Shown one piece after another: positions 34,713-41,497 of a DNA stretch of 64,000 nt (positions are counted from its first letter, which is position 1; each line of letters opens with the position of its first letter). A model generated the notes under the pieces. It searched no databases. It saw only the letters and a list, made by a program, of their open reading frames with translations, and had not been told where the DNA came from. The translations under genes and the position numbers were made by a program. Where the stretch lies: positions 614,001 to 678,000 of the forward strand of contig JAGYKW010000001.1 in assembly GCA_018401275.1 (NCBI GenBank), read 5' to 3'. The DNA comes from Nitriliruptoraceae bacterium (lineage in GTDB: Bacteria; Actinomycetota; Nitriliruptoria; Nitriliruptorales; Nitriliruptoraceae).

Positions 34713-35563
34713 GACCACTGCGCCCGCTGGCGTGCGAGCGCAGCGTCGGACGCGTCCGCCGGCCACCCGACCAGAGAGATCTCGGAGAGGGCCACGCCGC
34801 GCATGCCGGTCCCTGCGAACACCCGGTCGACGCGGATCGTCACGCGCGTGGTCAGCTCGGGCGTGAGCAGCTCGATGACCTGAGCCTGTCGGCCGATGTC
34901 GAGCAGGTCGATGCGGTGGTCGCGGCCACCGTCGAAGCTGAGCAGGCCGCGCTGCAGGCGACCGCTGCGCTCGTAGTCGTCGGGCGAGAGGTGGTCCCCG
35001 TTGCGGATCTGGATGCGCGCGACCCAGGCCGGACGATCGAGCACGATCTGGATGACCTCGCCCGCATCATCTCCTTCGGTGGGGAGGCCGACCCACGCGG
35101 TGACGCCGTCCCCATCGATCAGGTTGAGTCCGGAGAGGTCCCGGTCGGGTGCGACGGCCGTGGTCGTGGTCGCGACGGTCCGCACGGCGAGGACGGCCGG
35201 GTCGGCCGGGTAGGCGGCACGCAGCAGCAGCGCCGGCTCCAGCCGCTCGGCCGGAGCGAACGGACCGAGTCCGAGCAGGACGAGGGGCGCGACCGCCGCG
35301 GTGACGACCAGGAGCGCACCGAGCACGAGGAGCAGGGCGCGCTCCCGCCGCTCCGAGCGAGTACGCCTCAGCCGCCGCGACGGGCGGGCACCGGAGGTCT
35401 CCACGGACAGTCCGGTGTCGAGGTCCGCGCCGCAGACGGCGCACAGCTCGCGTCGTGCGTCGTTGCCGCGACCGCAGGCACCGCAGCGTCGTTCGTCGGC
35501 ACCGATGGGGGCGATGGGGGCGATGGGGGCGATGATCGAGCTCGCCCCTTCCACCGGTCCCAT
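34709..35563 (-). CDS. Membrane protein with N-terminal zinc ribbon and C-terminal discoidin-like domain
   Basis: A 284-residue protein in three parts. The first 60 residues carry a zinc ribbon (CGACGRGNDARRELCAVCG) preceded by the repeat IAPIAPIAPIG. A basic segment and one membrane helix follow (ALLLVLGALLVVTAAVAPLVL). The outer part has the look of a discoidin/NADase-type carbohydrate-binding module: LIDGDGVTAWVGLPTEG, EVIQIVLDRPAWVARIQIRN and VTIRVDRVFAGTGMRGVALS. So a cytoplasmic metal-binding head is joined to an extracytoplasmic ligand-binding domain. The ATG at 35563 is preceded by a TAGGCT -10 box at 35592-35597. The ligand is unknown. Confidence 0.78.
   Translation of the reverse strand: MGPVEGASSIIAPIAPIAPIGADERRCGACGRGNDARRELCAVCGADLDTGLSVETSGARPSRRLRRTRSERRERALLLVLGALLVVTAAVAPLVLLGLGPFAPAERLEPALLLRAAYPADPAVLAVRTVATTTTAVAPDRDLSGLNLIDGDGVTAWVGLPTEGDDAGEVIQIVLDRPAWVARIQIRNGDHLSPDDYERSGRLQRGLLSFDGGRDHRIDLLDIGRQAQVIELLTPELTTRVTIRVDRVFAGTGMRGVALSEISLVGWPADASDAALARQRAQWS
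35504..35530 (+). repeat. Three tandem copies of a 9-base repeat inside the zinc-ribbon gene
   Basis: GATGGGGGC is repeated three times without interruption and a partial fourth copy follows. On the minus strand this encodes the IAPIAPIAP stretch just after the start of the zinc-ribbon protein. Copy number could vary by slippage without breaking the frame, since each unit is nine bases. Confidence 0.85.
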
Positions 35564-35591
35564 CAGTGCCCTCCGAGGTTCGTCGTCGAGG

Positions 35592-35597
35592 AGCCTA
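35592..35597 (-). promoter_or_regulatory. -10 box of the zinc-ribbon gene run
   Basis: The minus strand reads TAGGCT within GTTAGGCTCC, about 28 bases before the ATG at 35563. It belongs to the same recurrent motif seen before murE, ileS and the exonuclease/GIY-YIG gene. No convincing -35 is seen. Confidence 0.5.
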
Positions 35598-35644
35598 ACG
35601 GCCGGCCGGACCAGCAGGCCGTCGCCCAGGCCCCTCCAGCATCG

Positions 35645-35653
35645 TGCTACGGT
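35645..35653 (+). promoter_or_regulatory. Extended -10 promoter of the aromatic leader peptide and DAHP synthase gene
   Basis: The bases TGC-TACGGT form a TAnnnT -10 box with an upstream TG. Six bases separate the box from the ATG at 35660, so the transcript most likely begins at that A and the leader peptide mRNA has no 5' untranslated region. No Shine-Dalgarno sequence precedes the ATG, which fits leaderless translation, common in actinobacteria. Confidence 0.65.
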
Positions 35654-35659
35654 CCCGCC

Positions 35660-35737
35660 ATGGACACCACGTATCGCTTCTTCTGGTCCGGGGACGGCTT
35701 CGGCCGCCCTCGGGGTCATGCCGGTGGAGCGCACTGA
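35660..35737 (+). CDS. Leader peptide of the DAHP synthase attenuator (Tyr, Phe-Phe, Trp)
   Basis: A 25-codon reading frame, ATG at 35660 and TGA at 35735-35737. It begins MDTTYRFFWSGDGF, so residues 5, 7, 8, 9 and 14 are Tyr, Phe, Phe, Trp and Phe. Such clustering of all three aromatic residues in a tiny frame directly before an aromatic-pathway gene is the hallmark of a transcription attenuator leader. A ribosome short of Tyr, Phe or Trp charged tRNA would stall at codons 5-9 (35672-35686). It is probably translated from a leaderless mRNA. The peptide itself likely has no other role. Confidence 0.75.
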   Translation: MDTTYRFFWSGDGFGRPRGHAGGAH

Positions 35738-35767
35738 CAGTGCACCGCAGCAGCAGAGGCCCCGGGG
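35690..35767 (+). promoter_or_regulatory. Alternative RNA hairpins of the attenuator (pause hairpin and antiterminator)
   Basis: First, GGGG-A-CGGC (35690-35698) pairs with GCCGCCCT (35703-35710) across a UUCG tetraloop, with one bulged A and one G-U pair. Second, CCTCGGGGTC (35708-35717) can instead pair with GGCCCCGGGG (35758-35767), ten pairs of which two are G-U, taking the whole GC part of the terminator's left arm. The structures are mutually exclusive in part. A ribosome stalled on the aromatic codons would cover 35690-35698, break the first hairpin and favour the second. A minor stem GCACT/AGTGC lies at 35731-35743 over the stop codon. Pairings were found by hand. Confidence 0.6.
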
Positions 35768-35783
35768 ACGAACCCCGGGGCCT
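35757..35783 (+). terminator. Attenuator terminator before the DAHP synthase gene
   Basis: AGGCCCCGGGG (35757-35767) and CCCCGGGGCCT (35773-35783) form an uninterrupted 11-base-pair stem with a five-base loop ACGAA. Only two T residues end and follow the stem, as is usual for terminators in GC-rich actinobacteria. It lies 20 bases after the leader-peptide stop and 42 bases before the DAHP synthase ATG. Confidence 0.8.
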
Positions 35784-35824
35784 TCGACGTCGGGAGCAGT
35801 GACGTGACGAGAGAGGATGCGTCA

Positions 35825-36892
35825 ATGGTTGTGGTCATGCGATCCACCGCGACGGACGGCGACATCGAGCGTGTCGTCGACGCGGTCACTGCTGTGGGGG
35901 GCGAGTGCTTCGTCTCCAAGGGCCGCAACCAGACCATCATCGGTCTGGTCGGCGACCTGACCCAGTTCGCTGAGCTCCCGCTGCACGCGTTCCCTCACGT
36001 CGAGGACGTGATCCGCGTCAGCCGCGCGTTCAAGCTCGTCAGCAACGATGCGCAGCCCCGTCCGTCGACCGTCGAGGTCGGACGCAGCCGCATCGGACGC
36101 GACTCGGTCACGATCATCGCCGGCCCGTGCGCGGTGGAGACGCCCGAGCAGACGCGGCTCGCCTGCGAGATGGCACGCGACGGTGGTGCGACGATCCTGC
36201 GGGGTGGCGCCTACAAGCCTCGCACCTCGCCCTACGCGTTCCAGGGACTCGGCGAGTCCGGACTCGACATCCTGCACGACGTCGCGCGCGACATCGGCCT
36301 GCCCTTCGTCACCGAGGTCGTCACGCCGGCCGACGTCGAGACCGTCGCCCGCAAGGCCGACATGCTCCAGGTCGGGACGCGGAACATGCAGAACTTCCAG
36401 CTCCTCAAGGAGGTCGGGCTCACCGGGAAGCCGGTGCTGCTCAAGCGCGGGATGACCGCGACCATCGAGGAGTGGGTCATGGCGGCCGAGTACATCGCGC
36501 ACACCGGCAACCTGCAGATCGTGCTCTGCGAGCGCGGCGTCCGGACCTTCGAGCCGATGACCCGCAACACGCTCGACGTCTCCGCCGTCCCCGTCGTCCA
36601 GGCGCTGACCCACCTGCCCGTCATCATCGACCCCTCGCACTCGGGTGGGCGTCGCGACCTCGTGCTGCCGCTGATCCGCTCCGCGATCGCGGTCGGCGCC
36701 GATGGGGTCATCGTCGACGTGCACCCCGATCCGGAGCGCGCCCTGTGCGACGGCCCGCAGGCGCTGGTGCACGAGGACATCCCGAAACTGCGCGAGACGG
36801 TCGCCCGCTTCGCGGCGGCCGCGGACCGTGTCGTCGACTTCGAGCTCGGCGCAGGCTCGAGTCGCTCCCAGGGCTGGGGCCAGGGAGCCTGA
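35825..36892 (+). CDS. aroF: 3-deoxy-7-phosphoheptulonate (DAHP) synthase, type I-beta with N-terminal regulatory domain
   Basis: Condenses phosphoenolpyruvate and erythrose 4-phosphate, the first step of aromatic amino acid synthesis. The 355-residue product has an N-terminal ferredoxin-like/ACT-like domain (about residues 1-70, starting MVVVMRSTATDGDIERVVDA), as in the Tyr/Phe-inhibited Thermotoga enzyme. The TIM barrel follows with IIAGPCAVETPEQ (metal ligand C102), YKPRTSPYAFQGLG, LLKRGMTATIEEW and IIDPSHSGGRRD. I chose the ATG at 35825, seven bases after GAGAGGA. The gene is probably controlled twice: by attenuation of its mRNA (35660-35783) and by feedback through the N-terminal domain. 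Confidence 0.96.
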   Translation: MVVVMRSTATDGDIERVVDAVTAVGGECFVSKGRNQTIIGLVGDLTQFAELPLHAFPHVEDVIRVSRAFKLVSNDAQPRPSTVEVGRSRIGRDSVTIIAGPCAVETPEQTRLACEMARDGGATILRGGAYKPRTSPYAFQGLGESGLDILHDVARDIGLPFVTEVVTPADVETVARKADMLQVGTRNMQNFQLLKEVGLTGKPVLLKRGMTATIEEWVMAAEYIAHTGNLQIVLCERGVRTFEPMTRNTLDVSAVPVVQALTHLPVIIDPSHSGGRRDLVLPLIRSAIAVGADGVIVDVHPDPERALCDGPQALVHEDIPKLRETVARFAAAADRVVDFELGAGSSRSQGWGQGA

Positions 36893-36902
36893 CTCCGTCG
36901 GA

Positions 36903-36924
36903 CCACCGCCCGACGACGCGGTGG
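36903..36924. terminator. Putative bidirectional terminator between DAHP synthase and pfkA
   Basis: CCACCGC (36903-36909) and GCGGTGG (36918-36924) form a 7-base-pair stem with an 8-base loop between two convergent genes. There is no T-run on either side, so the call is moderate and rests mainly on position and symmetry. Confidence 0.45.
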
Positions 36925-36950
36925 CGCAATGCGCAATGGACGCGGCGGTC

Positions 36951-37985
36951 TCAGCCGAAGAACACCTCGCCCACGCGGTAGAGGGACTCCGGCACACGCT
37001 TGAGCTCGCGCGTCGCGTCCTCGAGCGATACGCGCACGGCCTGGAAGCGCTGCACCGCAGCCATCGTGCCCCACGCGCCGTCGAGCGCCGCCTCGACGGC
37101 GGCCACCCCCATCTGGCTCGCGATGATGCGGTCGACCGGCGACGGTCCCCCACCACGCTGGACGTGTCCGAGGATCGTGACGCGCGCGTCGAACCCGGTC
37201 CGCTCCTCGAGCGCATGCGCGATCGTGTGGCCGATCCCACCCAGACGTGGGCGTCCGAACTCGTCGATGGGTGACTCGGGCAGCTCGAGCGTGCCGGGCA
37301 CCGGCTCGGCACCCTCGGCGACGACGACGACGGAGAAGTCCCGACCGGTCCCGGCGCGGTGCCGCAGGTGACGCGCGACCCCGTCGATGTCGAAGGGCAC
37401 CTCAGGGATGAGGATCGCGTCCGCCCCGCCGGCGATCCCGGCGTACGTGGCGATCCAGCCCGCATGCCGGCCCATGACCTCGAGCACCATCACGCGGTCG
37501 TGCGACTCGGCCGTCGAGTGGAGACGGTCCGCAGCCTCGCTCGCGACCTGCACGGCGGTGAGGAACCCGATGCTCAGGTCGGTCTCTGAGACGTCGTTGT
37601 CGATCGTCTTGGGGATCCCCACGATGGGGATGCCCTCGTCGCGGTGCAGGCGCAGCGAGGCCGACAGCGTGCCCTCGCCGCCGATGACGATCAGGCCGTC
37701 GAGGCGGTGGACCTCCATCGCGTCGATGACGCCCTGGACGCCGTCGGGCTCGAAGTACGGACTCACGCGCGAGGTCCCCAGTGACGTCCCGCCGCGGTGG
37801 AGCAGTCCGCGGGTCGCCATCAGGTCGAGGACCTCGGTCTCCTGCTCCAGCACGCCCTTCCAGCCGTTGCGGAAGCCGTAGACGCTGACGTTGTCCTTCT
37901 CGGCCCGCCTGACCACCGCGCGGATCGCGGCGTTCAGCCCCGAGCAGTCACCACCACCGGTCAGCAGCCCGATCCGTCTCACCAC
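36951..37985 (-). CDS. pfkA: 6-phosphofructokinase (ATP-type with atypical lysine site)
   Basis: Phosphorylates fructose 6-phosphate in glycolysis. The 344-residue product has the nucleotide motif GLLTGGGDCSGLNA, the phosphoryl-donor site IGGEGTLSAS and the catalytic PKTIDNDV, then MGRHAGWIA and LGHVQRGG. G105 in GGEGTL is the ATP-type residue, while K126 in PKTIDND is the lysine usual in PPi-type enzymes. This mixed pattern marks the actinobacterial ATP-dependent group. Start GTG at 37985 with GAGGTG upstream; a second GTG follows immediately. The gene is divergent from glpK. Confidence 0.93.
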   Translation of the reverse strand: MVRRIGLLTGGGDCSGLNAAIRAVVRRAEKDNVSVYGFRNGWKGVLEQETEVLDLMATRGLLHRGGTSLGTSRVSPYFEPDGVQGVIDAMEVHRLDGLIVIGGEGTLSASLRLHRDEGIPIVGIPKTIDNDVSETDLSIGFLTAVQVASEAADRLHSTAESHDRVMVLEVMGRHAGWIATYAGIAGGADAILIPEVPFDIDGVARHLRHRAGTGRDFSVVVVAEGAEPVPGTLELPESPIDEFGRPRLGGIGHTIAHALEERTGFDARVTILGHVQRGGGPSPVDRIIASQMGVAAVEAALDGAWGTMAAVQRFQAVRVSLEDATRELKRVPESLYRVGEVFFG

Positions 37986-38101
37986 GTGGCACCTCGTCCG
38001 TCGCGACAGCGTCGCCCGTTCTGCATGCTAACGACCACGGGCTGTTCTACCGTGGCGCGTGTCGACGCGGTCGCGAACGCGGCCATCACCCAAGGACCGT
38101 C

Positions 38102-39610
38102 ATGCATGCCCGCATCCTCGCGATCGACGCCGGGACCACCGGCGTCCGAGGCTTCATCGTCGACGGCGGCGGGCGCATCATCGGGAGCGGCTACCGCGAG
38201 TTCACGCAGCACTTCCCGCGCCCCGGCTGGGTCGAGCACGATGCCGAGGAGATCTGGGAGGCGACGCTCGCCGCATGCGCGGAGGCGCTCAAGGTCTCCG
38301 ACACCGCACCTGATGCGGTGACCTGCATCGGGATCACGAACCAGCGCGAGACGACGCTGCTGTACGAGCGTGACACGCTCCGTCCCATCCACCGCGCGAT
38401 CGTCTGGCAGGACCGACGCACCGCGGACCGGTGCGAGCAGCTGCGTGCGGCCGGCCATGAACCGCTCGTTCGTCAGCGCACCGGGCTGGTGCTCGATGCG
38501 TACTTCTCGGGGACGAAGGTCGCATGGCTGCTCGACACGGTCCCGGGTGCACGTGAGCGGGCCGAGCGCGGCGAGCTCGCGTTCGCGACGATCGACACCT
38601 GGCTCGTCGCCCGCCTGACCGCCGGTGCGACACACGTCACCGAGCCATCGAACGCCTCGCGCACGATGCTCTACGACCTCGGCACCGGCGCCTTCTGTCC
38701 CGAGCTGTGCGCACTGCTCGACGTGCCGCTCGAGGTCCTGCCCGAGATCCGCGACTCGAGCGGACACTTCGGCGACAGCGTGCCCGAGGCGTTCCTCGGG
38801 GTGGCCGCGCCGATCACCGGGATCGCGGGCGACCAGCAGGCCGCACTGTTCGGGCAGGGCGCCTGGACGGCGGGCACGTCGAAGAACACCTACGGGACCG
38901 GATCGTTCCTGCTGTTCAACACCGGCCACGAGCTGGTGCGATCGGGCGCAGGACTGCTCACGTCCGTCGGCTGGAGACTCGACGGGCGTGACACGTACGT
39001 GCTCGAGGGCGCGATCTTCGTGACCGGCGCGAGCGTGCAGTGGATGCGCGACCAGCTCGGCATCATCGATCACGCGTCCGAGACCGAGGCCCTCGCCGCG
39101 GAGCTCCCACCCGGCAACGAGGGCGTCTACCTCGTCCCGGCGTTCACGGGACTGGGGGCGCCGCACTGGGACCCGCACGCCCGCGGCCTGCTCATCGGGC
39201 TGACGCGCGGGACCGACCGTCGCCACCTCGCTCGGGCCGCGCTGGAGGCGATGGCTTACCAGACCGCCGACGTGGTCGCTGCGATGACTGCGGATGCGCG
39301 CATCGAGCTCGCCGAGCTGCGGGTCGACGGCGGTGCGGCCGCGAACGATCTGCTGTGCCGCTTCCAGGCGGACATGCTGGGCGTCCCGGTCGTCCGGCCA
39401 CGCATCACGGAGACCACGGTGCTGGGCGCCGCGTTCCTGGCGGGACTCGGCGCCGGCGTGTGGTCCTCGCTCGACGAGCTCGCCGGTGTCTGGCAGCTCG
39501 ACCGTCGTTTCGAGCCGCGCATGCACGACACGGAGCGCGAGCACCTGCTGGTCGGCTGGCGCGCAGCCGTCGAGCGCAGCGGGGGCTGGGCACGCATCAC
39601 CGAGCACTGA
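38102..39610 (+). CDS. glpK: Glycerol kinase
   Basis: A 502-residue FGGY-family kinase making glycerol 3-phosphate. Typical motifs are [45 protein letters not shown], the substrate-site stretch [27 protein letters not shown], and [20 protein letters not shown]. The ATP-binding end is [27 protein letters not shown] -10 box is in the 116-base divergent gap, and AAGGA lies eight bases before the ATG at 38102. No glpF or glpD is adjacent. Confidence 0.96.
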   Translation: MHARILAIDAGTTGVRGFIVDGGGRIIGSGYREFTQHFPRPGWVEHDAEEIWEATLAACAEALKVSDTAPDAVTCIGITNQRETTLLYERDTLRPIHRAIVWQDRRTADRCEQLRAAGHEPLVRQRTGLVLDAYFSGTKVAWLLDTVPGARERAERGELAFATIDTWLVARLTAGATHVTEPSNASRTMLYDLGTGAFCPELCALLDVPLEVLPEIRDSSGHFGDSVPEAFLGVAAPITGIAGDQQAALFGQGAWTAGTSKNTYGTGSFLLFNTGHELVRSGAGLLTSVGWRLDGRDTYVLEGAIFVTGASVQWMRDQLGIIDHASETEALAAELPPGNEGVYLVPAFTGLGAPHWDPHARGLLIGLTRGTDRRHLARAALEAMAYQTADVVAAMTADARIELAELRVDGGAAANDLLCRFQADMLGVPVVRPRITETTVLGAAFLAGLGAGVWSSLDELAGVWQLDRRFEPRMHDTEREHLLVGWRAAVERSGGWARITEH

Positions 39611-39656
39611 CCACGATCACGATCGCAATCGCGACGATCGCACCGCGGAGGACGAC

Positions 39657-40085
39657 ATGACTGGACGCATCGAGCTCGACGACGAGGCGTGGCGGGCGCG
39701 CCTGACGCCGGCCGCCTACCACGTGCTGCGCGAGGCGGGCACGGAGCGTCCCTTCACCGGCGCCTACTGGGACGAGACGGCCGGCGGGACCTACCGCTGC
39801 GCAGGCTGCGAGACGCCGCTGTTCCGCTCCGAGACGAAGTTCGACGCCCACTGCGGCTGGCCGAGCTTCTTCGCGCCCCTCGCGGAGGGAGCGATCGTCG
39901 AGCATGCCGACCGCTCGCTCGGCATGGTGCGCACCGAGGTGCGCTGCGCCGCGTGCGACGGGCACCTCGGCCACGTGTTCGAGGACGCACCGGACCAGCC
40001 GACCGGCCTGCGCTACTGCATCAACTCGCTGTCGATCGACCTCGAGCGCGACGGCTCGGACGGGTCGGACGGCTCAGACGGCTGA
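39657..40085 (+). CDS. msrB: Peptide-methionine (R)-S-oxide reductase
   Basis: Repairs methionine-R-sulfoxide in proteins. In the 142-residue product, zinc ligands are supplied by [11 protein letters not shown] and [21 protein letters not shown] is conserved and the catalytic cysteine is in [11 protein letters not shown]. No resolving partner cysteine is evident. The C-terminus ends in a Gly-Ser-Asp repeat ([11 protein letters not shown]). The ATG at 39657 follows GAGGA. The last 12 bases overlap the convergent acyltransferase gene. Confidence 0.96.
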   Translation: MTGRIELDDEAWRARLTPAAYHVLREAGTERPFTGAYWDETAGGTYRCAGCETPLFRSETKFDAHCGWPSFFAPLAEGAIVEHADRSLGMVRTEVRCAACDGHLGHVFEDAPDQPTGLRYCINSLSIDLERDGSDGSDGSDG

Positions 40086-40856
40086 CGCGCCCGGTCGGCC
40101 CTCGTCCTCATCGTCCGCGCCATCCTCGAGCGTGCTGTCGCTGAGCGGAGGCAGCGGTAGGTCCTCGCCGAGGTCGACGGCCCCGGACTTCACGTGCGAC
40201 GCGTACTCGTCGACGTACTCCTGGCCGGACAGCAGCATGATCTCGTACATGATCTCGTCGGTCGCGGAGCGCAGCACGAGCGGATCCGTGCGACGGTCGA
40301 AGTAGCGCGACAGGTCGATGGGACGCCCGATGCGCAGCGTGATCGGTGCACGTCGGATGACCTTGCGGTCCTGGGGCATGGCGACGTCCGAGCCGATGAT
40401 CCCGAACGGCACGACGGGCGCGCCGGCCTCGATGGCCATGCGGACCGGCCCGGTCTTGCCGCGGTAGAGCCGGCCATCGGGGCTGCGTGTGCCCTCCGGG
40501 TAGATGCCGAGGAGGTCGCCTCGCTGCAGCAGCTTCACGCCCGCTCGCAGGCTGTCCTCCCCGCGGTCACCGCCACCCCGGTGGACGGGCACCACGCCGG
40601 CCCCGGCCACGAGCCAACGCGTCCGCGCCGACTCCCAGTAGTCCGACTTCCCGAGGTAGTACAGCGGACGCGGGAGCGACAGCGCGAGCACGAACGAGTC
40701 GATGAAGGAGAGGTGGTTGCCGGCGATGACGGCCGGCCCGGTCGTGGGGACGTGCTCGAGGCCCTCGATGGTGACCCTGAAGTACGGCATGACGATGCTC
40801 GGCAGGCTCGCACGCAGCACGCGGTAGAGCGCTGGCGCTCCGGACATGCGTCCCAC
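40074..40856 (-). CDS. 1-acyl-sn-glycerol-3-phosphate acyltransferase family protein (PlsC-like)
   Basis: A 260-residue membrane-associated acyltransferase of the PlsC family. The catalytic HxxxxD box is NHLSFIDSF (around residue 48), followed by the second block [10 protein letters not shown] and VPFGIIGSD. It probably makes phosphatidic acid from lysophosphatidate, though other lipid acceptors are possible. The acidic tail [16 protein letters not shown] is not part of the core. GGGAGGG precedes the GTG at 40856; an ATG three codons later is an alternative. Confidence 0.9.
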   Translation of the reverse strand: MGRMSGAPALYRVLRASLPSIVMPYFRVTIEGLEHVPTTGPAVIAGNHLSFIDSFVLALSLPRPLYYLGKSDYWESARTRWLVAGAGVVPVHRGGGDRGEDSLRAGVKLLQRGDLLGIYPEGTRSPDGRLYRGKTGPVRMAIEAGAPVVPFGIIGSDVAMPQDRKVIRRAPITLRIGRPIDLSRYFDRRTDPLVLRSATDEIMYEIMLLSGQEYVDEYASHVKSGAVDLGEDLPLPPLSDSTLEDGADDEDEGRPGASAV

Positions 40857-40865
40857 GGAACCCTC

Positions 40866-40925
40866 CCGCTCGCCGTCTGGCCGCTCGCCGTCTGACCGCT
40901 CGCCGTACGGCCGCTCGACGGACCG
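40866..40925 (+). repeat. 15-base tandem repeat, about four copies
   Basis: Units beginning CCGCTCGCCGTCTGG are repeated head to tail at a 15-base period. The first two differ by one base, the third by two or three, and the fourth is degraded. The array lies upstream of the acyltransferase start, in the gap before the next plus-strand gene. It is not part of any gene I can support. Confidence 0.8.
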
Positions 40926-40989
40926 ACCGCCCTCGGTAGCCTACGCCAGGTGTCGAGAGCCGACGCGGTGACGATCTGGGGCGGGTGAC

Positions 40990-41475
40990 GTGGCCAAGGA
41001 TCTCGGGACGTGGCCTCCGGAGCAGGCGACCGTGCTCGTCCAGGTCCTCCAGCGCGCGAACCTGACGCCGGACGCCAAGCGGACCCGCGAGGGGATCCTC
41101 GTCACCGTCCCCGATGCCCAGGCCGACGTCGCCGTGCGGGCGCTCGCGGACAACATGGACACGATCGCTGACGCTGCGCGCTCCCGCGCGGAGGCGCGTC
41201 GACGCCGTGCGCGCGCGAACCGGACGGGTGACGCCCGCCGCGGTGCCGCGGTCCCCGACGGCCAGCTGACCAGCGAGCGTCTGCGCGGTATCGCCCGACC
41301 GATCGCGATCCTGCTGGTCGGTCTGCTCGTGCTCAGCGCCGTCGCACGGATCAGCCCGGTCCTCGCACTCGTCGGCGTCGGCGTCGGTATCTACCTCCTC
41401 GGACGTCGCGCGCAGGACGGCGACAGCACCGGCGGCATGGGGGGCATGGGAGGCCGGGGCGGGCCGATGCGCTGA
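40990..41475 (+). CDS. Uncharacterised membrane protein with Gly/Met-rich tail
   Basis: A 161-residue protein without a recognised family. The first 55 residues look soluble, with alternating helix and strand (WPPEQATVLVQVLQRANLTP, GILVTVPDAQADVAVRALAD). A basic helix follows (AARSRAEARRRRARANRTG), then a hydrophobic region that may span the membrane twice (PIAILLVGLLVLSAVARISP and VLALVGVGVGIYLLG). The end is GGMGGMGGRGGPMR. The GTG at 40990 has GGGGCGGG nearby, and a TAGCCT -10 box lies at 40937-40942. Confidence 0.68.
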   Translation: MAKDLGTWPPEQATVLVQVLQRANLTPDAKRTREGILVTVPDAQADVAVRALADNMDTIADAARSRAEARRRRARANRTGDARRGAAVPDGQLTSERLRGIARPIAILLVGLLVLSAVARISPVLALVGVGVGIYLLGRRAQDGDSTGGMGGMGGRGGPMR

Positions 41476-41497
41476 CGCGCTGCTCGGTCGCGACCGC

